A stretch of DNA of 6,336 nucleotides, taken from Candidatus Sumerlaeota bacterium. GTDB lineage: Bacteria > Sumerlaeota > T1SED10-198M. The notes below the pieces were generated by a model. That model was not told where the DNA came from, ran no database searches, and saw only the letters and a program-made list of their open reading frames with translations. The stretch lies in NCBI GenBank assembly GCA_003554345.1, contig PWGE01000129.1:1-6336 (forward strand), in the 5' to 3' direction. The translations under genes were made by a program, and so were the position numbers. This document shows, one piece after another, positions 1 through 5,408 of the stretch. Position 1 is the first letter of the stretch. Each line of letters begins with the position of its first letter.

Positions 1-55
1 ATCATGAAAATAGCACTCTTTTCTTGTAGTCTTAATCTGAAATCTTATCCTCTTC

Positions 56-169
56 ATCCTGTTCATCGATGCAAATTTTTCTGGGTTCTTATTCTTTCTG
101 GACTTATCTTGACTTCATCCCCGTATCATTGATGTAAAACATCTTTTCAGGGTTTTATTTTCAGAGGAG
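56..169 (+). repeat. ATCGATG-type repeat, copy 1
   Basis: A 114-bp unit starting ATCCTGTTCATCGATG and ending TATTTTCAGAGGAG, homologous to 4291-4386. It looks like two diverged sub-units, ATCGATGCAAATTTTTCTGG followed by ATTGATGTAAAACATC and TTTTCAGGG. The second sub-unit has a perfect 5-bp hairpin, GATGT-AAA-ACATC. Its TCAGAGGAG end is shared with the CACGAAA-type repeat that follows directly. Confidence 0.8.
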
Positions 170-224
170 AATAAACCTTGAAAAACACGAAAGAACACGA
201 ATAAAAGATACTATTCTGTTTTCC
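156..224 (+). repeat. CACGAAA-type repeat, copy 1
   Basis: A 69-bp stretch nearly identical to 4123-4190 in the same orientation (about 65 of 69 positions). The first CACGAAA unit is altered to TTGAAAA; the second and third are intact. Here it adjoins the ATCGATG-type unit on its left, whereas in copy 2 the ATCGATG unit lies about 100 bp to the right, so the modules are shuffled. Confidence 0.85.
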
Positions 225-436
225 GGTGCTGATTTTCTGTCTTTCTGAAAGTTCACTCTAGCGACTTTGCAATCTTTGTTATCTTTCGCGGTCTTTGCTT
301 TCTCTGCAATATCCTTTAATTTCTTTTCTTACAAAATATTCCTAAAAGTCCGCCTGTGGTGGGTTTGCGGGCTTGGCGAGCGTGCGTGATACATTCTTAT
401 TCCGGGGTTTGTTTGTCTTTATTCCCTGTCCTGACT

Positions 437-488
437 ATCCTGTAGATTGATGTAAAACCTCTTTTCCAGGGTTTTATTTTCAGAGGAG
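437..488 (+). repeat. ATCGATG-type repeat, shortened copy 3
   Basis: ATCCTGTAGATTGATGTAAAA followed by CCTCTTTTCCAGGGTTTTATT and TTCAGAGGAG. It keeps the two ends of the longer unit but lacks the roughly 60-bp middle, and its hairpin is broken (ACCTC in place of ACATC). Its right end lies 106 nt from the purL stop codon. Confidence 0.7.
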
Positions 489-541
489 TGAAGGGATAAG
501 GTGGAAATAGTTTACAGTGCTCTCTACATACCGGGGGTATT

Positions 542-562
542 CCACAAAATTCACGAAAGAAC
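542..562 (+). repeat. Decayed CACGAAA-type unit
   Basis: This 21-bp stretch agrees with 4143-4163 at 18 of 21 positions, including an intact 11-bp CACGAAAGAAC. It follows the shortened copy 3 by about 55 bp, in the same order as in copy 1, and is read as an eroded partner module. Confidence 0.5.
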
Positions 563-594
563 CATAGTTGTCAGTCCAAAAGGAAACAACATTT

Positions 595-2808
595 TTACTG
601 TGCCACTGTATTTTCCAGTGCCTTCTCATAAAGAGATCGCATTTCTGCAAGGTGGAGAATATCATCTTCCCAGCAGATTGCCGGTTTTTCTGTCACTTTT
701 CCCAGGTACACCACCGGAACCTGAGCTTGATCAGCCTGTTCCAGAAAATCCTTTTCTTTATCCCTGCCGACACTTACCAGGAAAGAGCTCTGGATTTCCG
801 AAAAAAGAAATGCCGTTCGATTTTTAACAGAACAATCCGGCTGCAGAAGGGCACCCCATTCTTTCCCACTCCATAACAGCGACTCCAGGAGAGCTATCAT
901 AATGCCCCCTTCAGAAACATCATGAACACTTGAAAAAAGCTCTTTTCTGATGGCTCGCAGAATAAACTGCTGTGTTTTTCTTTCTTCCTGCAGATCAATC
1001 TCGGGACAGGGCCCTCTTTCTTCTCCGTTCAGTATTTTCAGGTATTGTGAGCCTCCCAGATTTTCTGAGGGTTTTCCGACCAGATAAATACCATCATTTT
1101 CTTTTTTAAAGAAAGCCGTCATATAGCGGGCCACATTTTCCAGTAAACCAACCATTCCTATAACGGGAGTAGGATATATGGCTTCTACTTTTCCCTCTGC
1201 ACTCCTGGTTTCATTATAGAGGCTGACATTACCCCCGGTGACCGGAGTTTCAAGAATTTGACAGGCCTGGCGCATTCCTTTTATCACTTCCTGAAATTGC
1301 CAGTATATTTCAGGATTTTCGGGGTTACCGAAGTTCAAGCAATTCGTTACTGCCAGGGGCTGAGCTCCTGCAGCCACACAATTCCGAGCAGCCTGAGCCA
1401 CCACAATCTTTCCCCCTTTTTCCGGGTCGAGATAACAATAATAGCCATTGGTATCAGTGGTCACCGACACCGCTTTATCAGAATCCTTCAAACGAAGGAG
1501 CGCGGCATCCTGTCCCGGGCGAACAACAGTATTCGTCTGAACCATATAATCATACTGTTCATAAATCCAGCGTTTCGAGGCAAAATGAGGATGAGCTACA
1601 AGGCGTTGAAGAGCGTCCTGCCAGCTCTCAAGAGAAACACCTTCATTATAAGTGGGCATCGTCTGTACATAAGCGGGTTTTTCAGCAGACACCTCACAGA
1701 CCGGAGCCCCTTCTGCCACATCATGGACCGGAATACAGGCTACTTCCTGCGATTTATGGTTCACTCTGAACAACTTATCGTCAGTCAGGTAACCTATTTT
1801 ACAGGGTTCAAGTTCCCATTTTTTGAGTATTCGATGCAACACATCTTCTTTACCTGCCTGGCAAACCGCCAGCATCCGTTCCTGAGACTCTGAAAGCATT
1901 ATTTCGTAGGAGGTCATATTTTTAGCGCGTTGCGGCACTTTATCCAGGTCGATAGTAATACCCAACCCGCCTTTTTCTGCCATTTCCGAAGCCGAGCATG
2001 TTAATCCTGCCGCCCCCATATCCTGAATAGAAACCAGACAACCGGAGGCAATCAGTTCCAGAGAGGCTTCCATGATGAGCTTTTCTGTAAAAGGATCTCC
2101 CACCTGCACGGAGGGACGTTTTTCTTCCTTATCCTCACCCAATTCTTCCGAGGCAAAGGTCGCCCCGTGAATGCCATCACGACCGGTGGGATTACCGAAA
2201 TAGTAGACAGGGTTTCCCGGTCCGGAAGCCCTGGCACTAATGATTTCCTCATGTCGGGCAAAACCCACACACATGGCATTTACCAGAGGATTCCCCTTAT
2301 ACTTGTTCATCGTTTGTAATTCACCACCTACGGTAGGCACACCAACGCAATTCCCGTAATGAGAAATTCCATTCACCACCCCTTTCAGGAGATAACGGGT
2401 TCGGGGATTATCAAGTTCACCAAAACTCAGTGAATCTAGAAGAGCGATGGGTCGAGCGCCCATGGTGAATATATCTCGCAGGATACCTCCCACGCCGGTA
2501 GCGGCTCCTTCAAATGGTTCGACCGCAGAAGGGTGGTTATGAGACTCGATCTTAAAAACCAGAGCCAACCCTTCTCCAATATCAACTGCACCGGCATTTT
2601 CACCAGGACCCTGCAGCACTCTTTCGCCTTCTACCGGCAGGGTGGCAAGCAGAGGGCGGGAGTGTTTATAACTGCAATGTTCACTCCACATAACAGAAAA
2701 AATGCCCAGTTCTGTTAAGGTTGGAGTGCGGTTTAGAATGCTTTTAATGGCGGCATATTCATTTTTTGTCAGCCCATGTTCAAGGGCAACCTCTTCTGTT
2801 ACCTGCAT
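595..2808 (-). CDS. purL: Phosphoribosylformylglycinamidine synthase subunit PurL (FGAM synthase, small-type)
   Basis: Catalytic synthetase subunit of FGAR amidotransferase (EC 6.3.5.3): FGAR + ATP + ammonia (delivered by PurQ) gives FGAM, ADP and Pi, in cytoplasmic de novo purine synthesis. The 737 residues fit the small PurL class, which needs separate PurS and PurQ. Visible motifs in order: [10 protein letters not shown] (41-50) with the family's catalytic His at 44; [13 protein letters not shown] (86-98) and GAATGVGG (101-108) of the nucleotide/metal site; GRDGIHGA (209-216); QDMGAAGL (262-269); SESQERM (306-312); then the second, duplicated half with [12 protein letters not shown] (451-462), [10 protein letters not shown] (524-533) and SVHDVSEGG (627-635). 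Both AIRS-like halves are complete and no frameshift is seen. The ATG at 2808 is chosen because AAAGGAG lies 5 nt upstream and the N-terminus aligns with the family (ALEHGLT). It is the last gene of purSQL, 136 bp after purQ. No clear terminator follows the TAA. Confidence 0.98.
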   Translation of the reverse strand: MQVTEEVALEHGLTKNEYAAIKSILNRTPTLTELGIFSVMWSEHCSYKHSRPLLATLPVEGERVLQGPGENAGAVDIGEGLALVFKIESHNHPSAVEPFEGAATGVGGILRDIFTMGARPIALLDSLSFGELDNPRTRYLLKGVVNGISHYGNCVGVPTVGGELQTMNKYKGNPLVNAMCVGFARHEEIISARASGPGNPVYYFGNPTGRDGIHGATFASEELGEDKEEKRPSVQVGDPFTEKLIMEASLELIASGCLVSIQDMGAAGLTCSASEMAEKGGLGITIDLDKVPQRAKNMTSYEIMLSESQERMLAVCQAGKEDVLHRILKKWELEPCKIGYLTDDKLFRVNHKSQEVACIPVHDVAEGAPVCEVSAEKPAYVQTMPTYNEGVSLESWQDALQRLVAHPHFASKRWIYEQYDYMVQTNTVVRPGQDAALLRLKDSDKAVSVTTDTNGYYCYLDPEKGGKIVVAQAARNCVAAGAQPLAVTNCLNFGNPENPEIYWQFQEVIKGMRQACQILETPVTGGNVSLYNETRSAEGKVEAIYPTPVIGMVGLLENVARYMTAFFKKENDGIYLVGKPSENLGGSQYLKILNGEERGPCPEIDLQEERKTQQFILRAIRKELFSSVHDVSEGGIMIALLESLLWSGKEWGALLQPDCSVKNRTAFLFSEIQSSFLVSVGRDKEKDFLEQADQAQVPVVYLGKVTEKPAICWEDDILHLAEMRSLYEKALENTVAQ

Positions 2809-2813
2809 TTTCG

Positions 2814-2820
2814 CTCCTTT
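2814..2820 (-). promoter_or_regulatory. Ribosome binding site of purL
   Basis: On the minus strand AAAGGAG is followed by the 5-nt spacer CGAAA and then the purL ATG. It is one of the two clear Shine-Dalgarno sites in the window and fixes the purL start. It also shows that purL can be translated independently of purQ despite the gap between them. Confidence 0.85.
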
Positions 2821-2873
2821 TTTTCAAAGCATGAAATTAGGTATAATGGTAATTAAATCAGTTTATTTTTTTC

Positions 2874-2890
2874 TTCACATTCCATGAGAA
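2874..2890. promoter_or_regulatory. Imperfect inverted repeat in the purQ-purL gap
   Basis: TTCACAT, TCC, ATGAGAA: 7-bp arms with one mismatch (6 of 7 pair) and a 3-nt centre, in the middle of the 136-bp purQ-purL spacer (2809-2944). It could be a dyad operator or a weak mRNA hairpin. It does not match a purine-regulator site I know, and it lacks the GC-rich stem and following U-run of an intrinsic terminator. The rest of the spacer is AT-rich with no ORF. A plus-strand TATAAT at 2842-2847 has no matching -35 and no gene to serve. Confidence 0.25.
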
Positions 2891-2944
2891 CCGGCAGTGT
2901 TATCTGTATTTTTTTAACAGGTATGCTAAGAAAATTCCTTTTTA

Positions 2945-3634
2945 TCATTTCAGGGATTGGTACAGAGACTTGAATAGAGCGAGCCCATCACAGCTATGAA
3001 GATAGGTATCAACAGCCCGTTCCGGATGAGGCATCATACCAAGGACATTACCCTGCTCATTGCATATGCCTGCAATATTATTCACTGAACCATTTGGATT
3101 AGCCTTTTCGGTCACATTCCCATCCTTATCCGAATAACGAAACAATACCTGTCCTTCTTCCTCAATTTTTTTCAGGGTTGCAGTATCAGCGTAATAATTT
3201 CCTTCATAATGAGCAATGGGAATATCCAGGGCAGCTCCTTTAGAAATAGCAGAGGTATAGATGGAATCATGGTGCTCTGCTTTTATAAAAACGTTACGAC
3301 AGATAAAACGAAGGGTGGTATTCTTCAAAAAAGCACCCGGCAAAAGACCGGATTCGAGCAGTATCTGAAACCCATTACAGATGCCCAATACCGGACCGCC
3401 CTTTTGCGCAAAACGTATCACTTCTTTCATAAGAGGAGAGAATCTTGCCAGAGCCCCGGTACGCAGGTAATCCCCATACGAAAAACCACCCGGTAAAACC
3501 ACCAGATCCGTTTTTTCAAGGGAGGAATCCCGATGCCATTGTAAAGCAACATCAAAACCCGCTTTTTCACGCAATGCCCATAAGCAGTCCTGGTCGCAAT
3601 TGGAACCGGGAAAAGTAATAATGACAGCTTTCAT
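2945..3634 (-). CDS. purQ: Phosphoribosylformylglycinamidine synthase subunit PurQ (glutaminase)
   Basis: Class I glutamine amidotransferase subunit of FGAM synthase. It hydrolyses glutamine and passes ammonia to PurL. The 229 residues match the usual length of stand-alone PurQ. Motifs: the N-terminal FPGSNCDQD (8-16); the oxyanion/loop segment [16 protein letters not shown] (48-63); the nucleophile elbow GICNGFQ (84-90) with catalytic Cys86; and MPHPER (201-206), which supplies the His203 and Glu205 of the Cys-His-Glu triad. All catalytic residues are present. The ATG overlaps the purS stop as ATGA, so translation is probably coupled to purS; the preceding purine-rich GAAGAAAAG is only a weak Shine-Dalgarno. 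purL follows after 136 bp, which is long for this otherwise compact operon. The only uncertainty is whether that gap contains a second promoter. Confidence 0.98.
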   Translation of the reverse strand: MKAVIITFPGSNCDQDCLWALREKAGFDVALQWHRDSSLEKTDLVVLPGGFSYGDYLRTGALARFSPLMKEVIRFAQKGGPVLGICNGFQILLESGLLPGAFLKNTTLRFICRNVFIKAEHHDSIYTSAISKGAALDIPIAHYEGNYYADTATLKKIEEEGQVLFRYSDKDGNVTEKANPNGSVNNIAGICNEQGNVLGMMPHPERAVDTYLHSCDGLALFKSLYQSLK

Positions 3635-3873
3635 ATCTTTTCTTCAGTTAAAATTCGATATTCTTCAATGACAGGATTGGAAAGAACATCCCTGCAAACA
3701 GCTTCAATCTCTTCCTGGTTCATGTCCTCGGGCACTTCCAGCTCAAAGTATTTCCCACAACGAACAGACTGGATACTGGTATGACCGGTACTGTGCAGAG
3801 AATGAGTAATAACAGTCCCTTCAGGATCAGAAACCTCTTCTTTAAGTGTGACAATTACCGGTATTTTTTTCAT
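3631..3873 (-). CDS. purS: Phosphoribosylformylglycinamidine synthase subunit PurS
   Basis: Small non-catalytic subunit (80 residues, typical length) that bridges PurL and PurQ and is needed for ammonia channelling in the three-subunit FGAM synthase. Family features visible: an N-terminal beta strand with VTLKEEVSDPEGT (8-20, the KxxVxDPqG pattern), the LHSTGH turn (26-31), VRCGKYFEL (37-45, matching the VrvGKyfel strand) and the C-terminal LSNPVIEEYRI (64-74, the LaNPvIE motif). It is first in the purS-purQ-purL order and overlaps purQ by 4 nt. The ATG at 3873 gives the standard N-terminus (MKKIPVIVTL), but there is no good Shine-Dalgarno: GGGATGGG lies about 7-14 nt upstream and fits poorly. 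A short minus-strand reading frame ends with TGA 1 nt before this ATG, so coupling to a leader peptide is conceivable. Confidence 0.96.
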   Translation of the reverse strand: MKKIPVIVTLKEEVSDPEGTVITHSLHSTGHTSIQSVRCGKYFELEVPEDMNQEEIEAVCRDVLSNPVIEEYRILTEEKI

Positions 3874-3874
3874 T

Positions 3875-3910
3875 TCATGCCCATCCCAGATAAAATTGAA
3901 GACGCTTCAT
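3875..3910 (-). other. Possible 11-codon leader peptide before purS
   Basis: On the minus strand an ATG at 3910 opens MKRLQFYLGWA and stops with TGA at 3877-3875, a single nucleotide before the purS ATG (TGA-A-ATG). GGTG sits only 2 nt before this ATG, which is too close for a normal ribosome binding site. The arrangement would allow terminating ribosomes to restart on purS, which lacks a strong site of its own. The frame is open upstream to about 4165 through repeat DNA, so the match may be chance. Confidence 0.15.
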
Positions 3911-3919
3911 TTCACCATA

Positions 3920-3938
3920 TTTTGATAAAAAATCAAAA
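3920..3938. promoter_or_regulatory. Perfect AT-rich inverted repeat upstream of purS
   Basis: TTTTGAT, AAAAA, ATCAAAA: a perfect 7-bp dyad with a 5-nt centre, 47-65 nt upstream of the purS start. It is too AT-rich to be a terminator. Its position suits an operator overlapping or just downstream of a pur operon promoter. It does not match the Bacillus PurBox or the Escherichia PurR operator, so no regulator is named. Confidence 0.25.
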
Positions 3939-3970
3939 AGAGGAGCAAAGGATAAGGGGGTTCTTTTGTC

Positions 3971-4066
3971 AGCACGAGTGCTTACGCCATCAGGCACGAA
4001 AATAAGATGCCGATACCGCCATAGGCAGACTGTAAGTTGGGAATCGGCGCTCCCGGCAAAGCGGCA
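3971..4066. other. Candidate structured non-coding segment between purS and the deacetylase gene
   Basis: This segment is GC-richer than its flanks and dense in exact complementary pieces: AGCAC/GTGCT (3971-3975/3978-3982), CTTAC/GTAAG (3981-3985/4032-4036), GCC-ATCA-GGC (3986-3995), GCCGAT/ATCGGC (4009-4014/4043-4048), GCC-ATA-GGC (4018-4026) and GGGA/TCCC (4039-4042/4051-4054). CTTAC/GTAAG crosses GCCGAT/ATCGGC, so both could form only as a pseudoknot; several other pairs are mutually exclusive. On the minus strand it would lie in the purSQL 5' leader. It matches no riboswitch class I recognise. Frames are open on both strands here, but neither has a convincing start, ribosome site or recognisable protein. 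It could be a structured RNA, a genomic repeat unit or the relic of a lost gene. Confidence 0.3.
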
Positions 4067-4122
4067 ATACAATAGTGAAGTGCAAAGTTTTTCAACCAAT
4101 GTGCATTCTATTTTGAAGAGTC

Positions 4123-4190
4123 TATTTTCAGAGGAGAATAAACCACGAAAAACACGAAAGAACACGAAAAAAAGATACTATTCTGTTTCC
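4123..4190 (+). repeat. CACGAAA-type repeat, copy 2
   Basis: This 68-bp stretch matches 156-224 in the same orientation at about 65 of 69 aligned positions: two substitutions after the AATAAACC stretch, one A/T change and one T indel. It starts TATTTTCAGAGGAG, passes through three near-tandem units beginning CACGAAA (at 4144, 4153 and 4163) and ends GATACTATTCTGTTTCC. The two copies are direct repeats about 4.0 kb apart that enclose the whole purSQL operon. No reading frame accounts for the conservation. Confidence 0.85.
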
Positions 4191-4300
4191 AGGATCTGAT
4201 AACATTATCTTTTCTCTGGCATCCTCTTTCACCCTGTCAATCCTTGTTAAATCTCTTTTTCCGGATCTGATGAGATTATTTTTTTCTGATATCCTGTGCA
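4186..4300 (+). repeat. Degenerate tandem duplication, period about 71 bp
   Basis: GGATCTGAT at 4192-4200 recurs at 4263-4271, and the following bases run in parallel: an AT-rich ATTATCTTTTCT-like stretch, then CATCCTCT or TATCCTGT. The period is 71 bp. The second unit leads directly into the ATCCTGTGCATCGATG repeat. A related degenerate form occurs near the left edge (about 33-70). Confidence 0.5.
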
Positions 4301-4386
4301 TCGATGCAAATTTTCTGGATTTATCTTGATTTCATTCCCGTATCATCGATGTAAACATCTTTTCCAGGGTGCTATTTTCAGAGGAG
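4291..4386 (+). repeat. ATCGATG-type repeat, copy 2
   Basis: It matches 56-169 over most of its length in the same orientation. Shared blocks: ATCCTGT.CATCGATGCAAA, TTATCTTGA.TTCAT.CCCGTATCAT, GATGTAAA.CATCTTTT and a closing TATTTTCAGAGGAG. Copy 1 has an extra stretch of about 17 bp near its middle. The unit contains the 8-bp palindrome CATCGATG twice and the mini-dyad GATG-TAAA-CATC. Its right end lies 82 nt from the deacetylase stop codon. Confidence 0.8.
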
Positions 4387-4468
4387 TTCTCATGCTGATG
4401 TAAATATTCGCACCACGAGGGGGAACAAGAAATTTGTTCTATCGACAGCAAGACTGGCACCGTTCACG

Positions 4469-5386
4469 TCAGGGTTGAAAGCTGATATATTCTGACTGCA
4501 AATTCCCTTTGAGAATAGCACGAAATGTTTGAGGAACAGAATGAGCAGCGGTTGCAAACCATCCCCGGGCAGGATTCCAGCGAAAATAACATGGAATAGC
4601 AGCCCGTTTTATATTCCAGCAGGACTCAGGGAGCACTATTTTTTCGCCGAGAGACGCCCCACCTTCATAAATTTGCCGATAGAGGAACCCACTATGATGA
4701 TAAAGTACTGAAGGCACATTTAATTCTTCAGCAGCCTTTTGAACCCCCAGGGCACAAGCCCTATGGTCATTAGGGTCCGTTCTGTTTTCATAGGGTGCCA
4801 TAGTACAGATAATATCCGGAGAAAATCGACGAATATAATATTCTGCCACACGGGCATAACGATGACTCATTTCTTCTTCTGAAAGAGGCCTGCCATTTAT
4901 AGCAATTTGACCATCCTTAATATGAAGCGGAGAATCAGGATCCCAGAACGCCATTTGTATGCTGTCACGTGGAATACCAAGGGCATTGGTGACGTGAAGG
5001 AATTCAAAATCTCGCTGTTTTCCCCAGGTAGGACAACCAAAACCAGGCTCCCTCTCTGAATCAGAATGTTCAAAAAAAGGTATTTCATTTGGTGGCGAAT
5101 GCCACCATGTTCCATCTTCCTCTTCGACCAAACCCTCGTCGTGTGCCTGCAGCTCTTCAGCATTAAAAAACTCAGCAAATTCACTCAACCTGGTACACTT
5201 CCAGATACCACGAACACTGAGGAAACCGGCATCTGCCGCTCCATCGGTCACCAGTACCAGATGAAGTGACTTCGCTTCCTGCGCTGCATATGCCAGGGTT
5301 CCTCCCATTCCTATCAATTCATCATCCTGATGAGGTACAATCGCCATTACATGTCGATCTTTTATACCGAGATCTTCAATTTTCAT
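4469..5386 (-). CDS. PIG-L/LmbE family zinc-dependent deacetylase
   Basis: A predicted 305-residue cytoplasmic metal-dependent hydrolase of the family that includes MshB, BshB and PIG-L, which remove N-acetyl groups from N-acetylglucosamine-linked substrates. The N-terminus has the signature VPHQDDE (residues 17-23; AHPDDE in most relatives), giving zinc ligands His19 and Asp22 and the general base Asp21. VTDGAADAG (46-54) is the usual next strand and turn. The third ligand is probably His208 in DPNDHRA. About 65 residues (57-121, rich in Trp, Glu and Asp) separate VTDGAADAG from KQRDFEFLHVTNALGI, where family members normally continue directly, so an insertion is likely. The ATG at 5386 is preferred because AAAGGGA lies 5 nt upstream; the in-frame GTG at 5401 would place that site inside the gene. 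It starts 22 bp after the TPR gene, suggesting co-transcription. The substrate is unknown. Confidence 0.9.
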   Translation of the reverse strand: MKIEDLGIKDRHVMAIVPHQDDELIGMGGTLAYAAQEAKSLHLVLVTDGAADAGFLSVRGIWKCTRLSEFAEFFNAEELQAHDEGLVEEEDGTWWHSPPNEIPFFEHSDSEREPGFGCPTWGKQRDFEFLHVTNALGIPRDSIQMAFWDPDSPLHIKDGQIAINGRPLSEEEMSHRYARVAEYYIRRFSPDIICTMAPYENRTDPNDHRACALGVQKAAEELNVPSVLYHHSGFLYRQIYEGGASLGEKIVLPESCWNIKRAAIPCYFRWNPARGWFATAAHSVPQTFRAILKGNLQSEYISFQP

Positions 5387-5391
5387 ATTCT

Positions 5392-5398
5392 TCCCTTT
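5392..5398 (-). promoter_or_regulatory. Ribosome binding site of the deacetylase gene
   Basis: On the minus strand AAAGGGA with a 5-nt spacer precedes the ATG at 5386. The site lies in the 22-bp gap after the TPR gene stop and decides for this ATG over the GTG at 5401. Confidence 0.7.
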
Positions 5399-5408
5399 CA
5401 CTCACAAA

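Larger units (their letters stand above)
1..594. other. Intergenic region 3' of purL, repeat mosaic
   Basis: No gene is supported. It contains an ATCGATG-type repeat (56-169) running into a CACGAAA-type repeat (156-224), a stretch that on the minus strand reads GCAAAGACCGCGAAAG and similar (about 262-310), a GC-rich island (about 349-386) with CGCC/GGCG ends, a shortened ATCGATG-type repeat (437-488) and a decayed CACGAAA unit (542-562). A small dyad ATACC-GGG-GGTAT (528-540) lies 55 nt past the purL stop, but no U-run follows it on the minus strand, so no terminator is called. Open frames that overlap the purL end on the plus strand are treated as chance. Confidence 0.7.
3874..4468. other. 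Intergenic region between purS and the deacetylase gene (595 bp)
   Basis: No convincing gene. From the purS side outward it contains the possible leader peptide and AT-rich dyad (3875-3938), the dyad-rich segment (3971-4066), a CACGAAA-type repeat (4123-4190), a degenerate 71-bp tandem duplication (about 4186-4300), an ATCGATG-type repeat ending in TCAGAGGAG (4291-4386), and an 82-bp stretch before the deacetylase stop. That last stretch holds a small dyad, GAACAA/TTGTTC (4423-4428/4434-4439), with no T-run after it on the minus strand, so it is not called a terminator. The region must contain the purSQL promoter, but none could be assigned with confidence. Confidence 0.7.

Noticed and set aside
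481-490. AGAGGAG in the repeats as ribosome binding sites
   Set aside because: What follows each copy is at most a few codons (for example ATG CTG ATG TAA at 4392), so it is a repeat feature and not a start signal.
528-540. ATACC-GGG-GGTAT as the purL terminator
   Set aside because: The stem is only 5 bp and no U-run follows on the minus strand.
501-876. Plus-strand frames of about 100 codons overlapping the purL 3' end
   Set aside because: They are antisense to conserved purL sequence and lack a recognisable domain.
1258-1893. 211-codon plus-strand open frame
   Set aside because: It lies wholly antisense to purL, whose motifs are continuous across it.
2842-2847. Plus-strand TATAAT
   Set aside because: No -35 element at proper spacing and no plus-strand gene downstream.
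4069-4095. Minus-strand TTGAAA ... TATTGT as a purSQL promoter
   Set aside because: The spacing is only 15 bp and the -10 matches 4 of 6 consensus bases, too weak to annotate, though a promoter must lie somewhere in this region.
3875-4165. 96-codon minus-strand open frame just before purS
   Set aside because: It starts at a GTG inside the CACGAAA repeat, crosses the dyad-rich segment, has no ribosome site and resembles no protein I know. Only its last 11 codons are kept as a speculative leader.
4144-4172. CACGAAA units as a CRISPR array
   Set aside because: The units are 9-10 bp with no spacers and no cas gene is present.
3966-4199. 77-codon plus-strand open frame
   Set aside because: It runs through the dyad-rich segment into the repeat, has an odd Arg/Ser-rich composition, no ribosome site and no neighbours on this strand.
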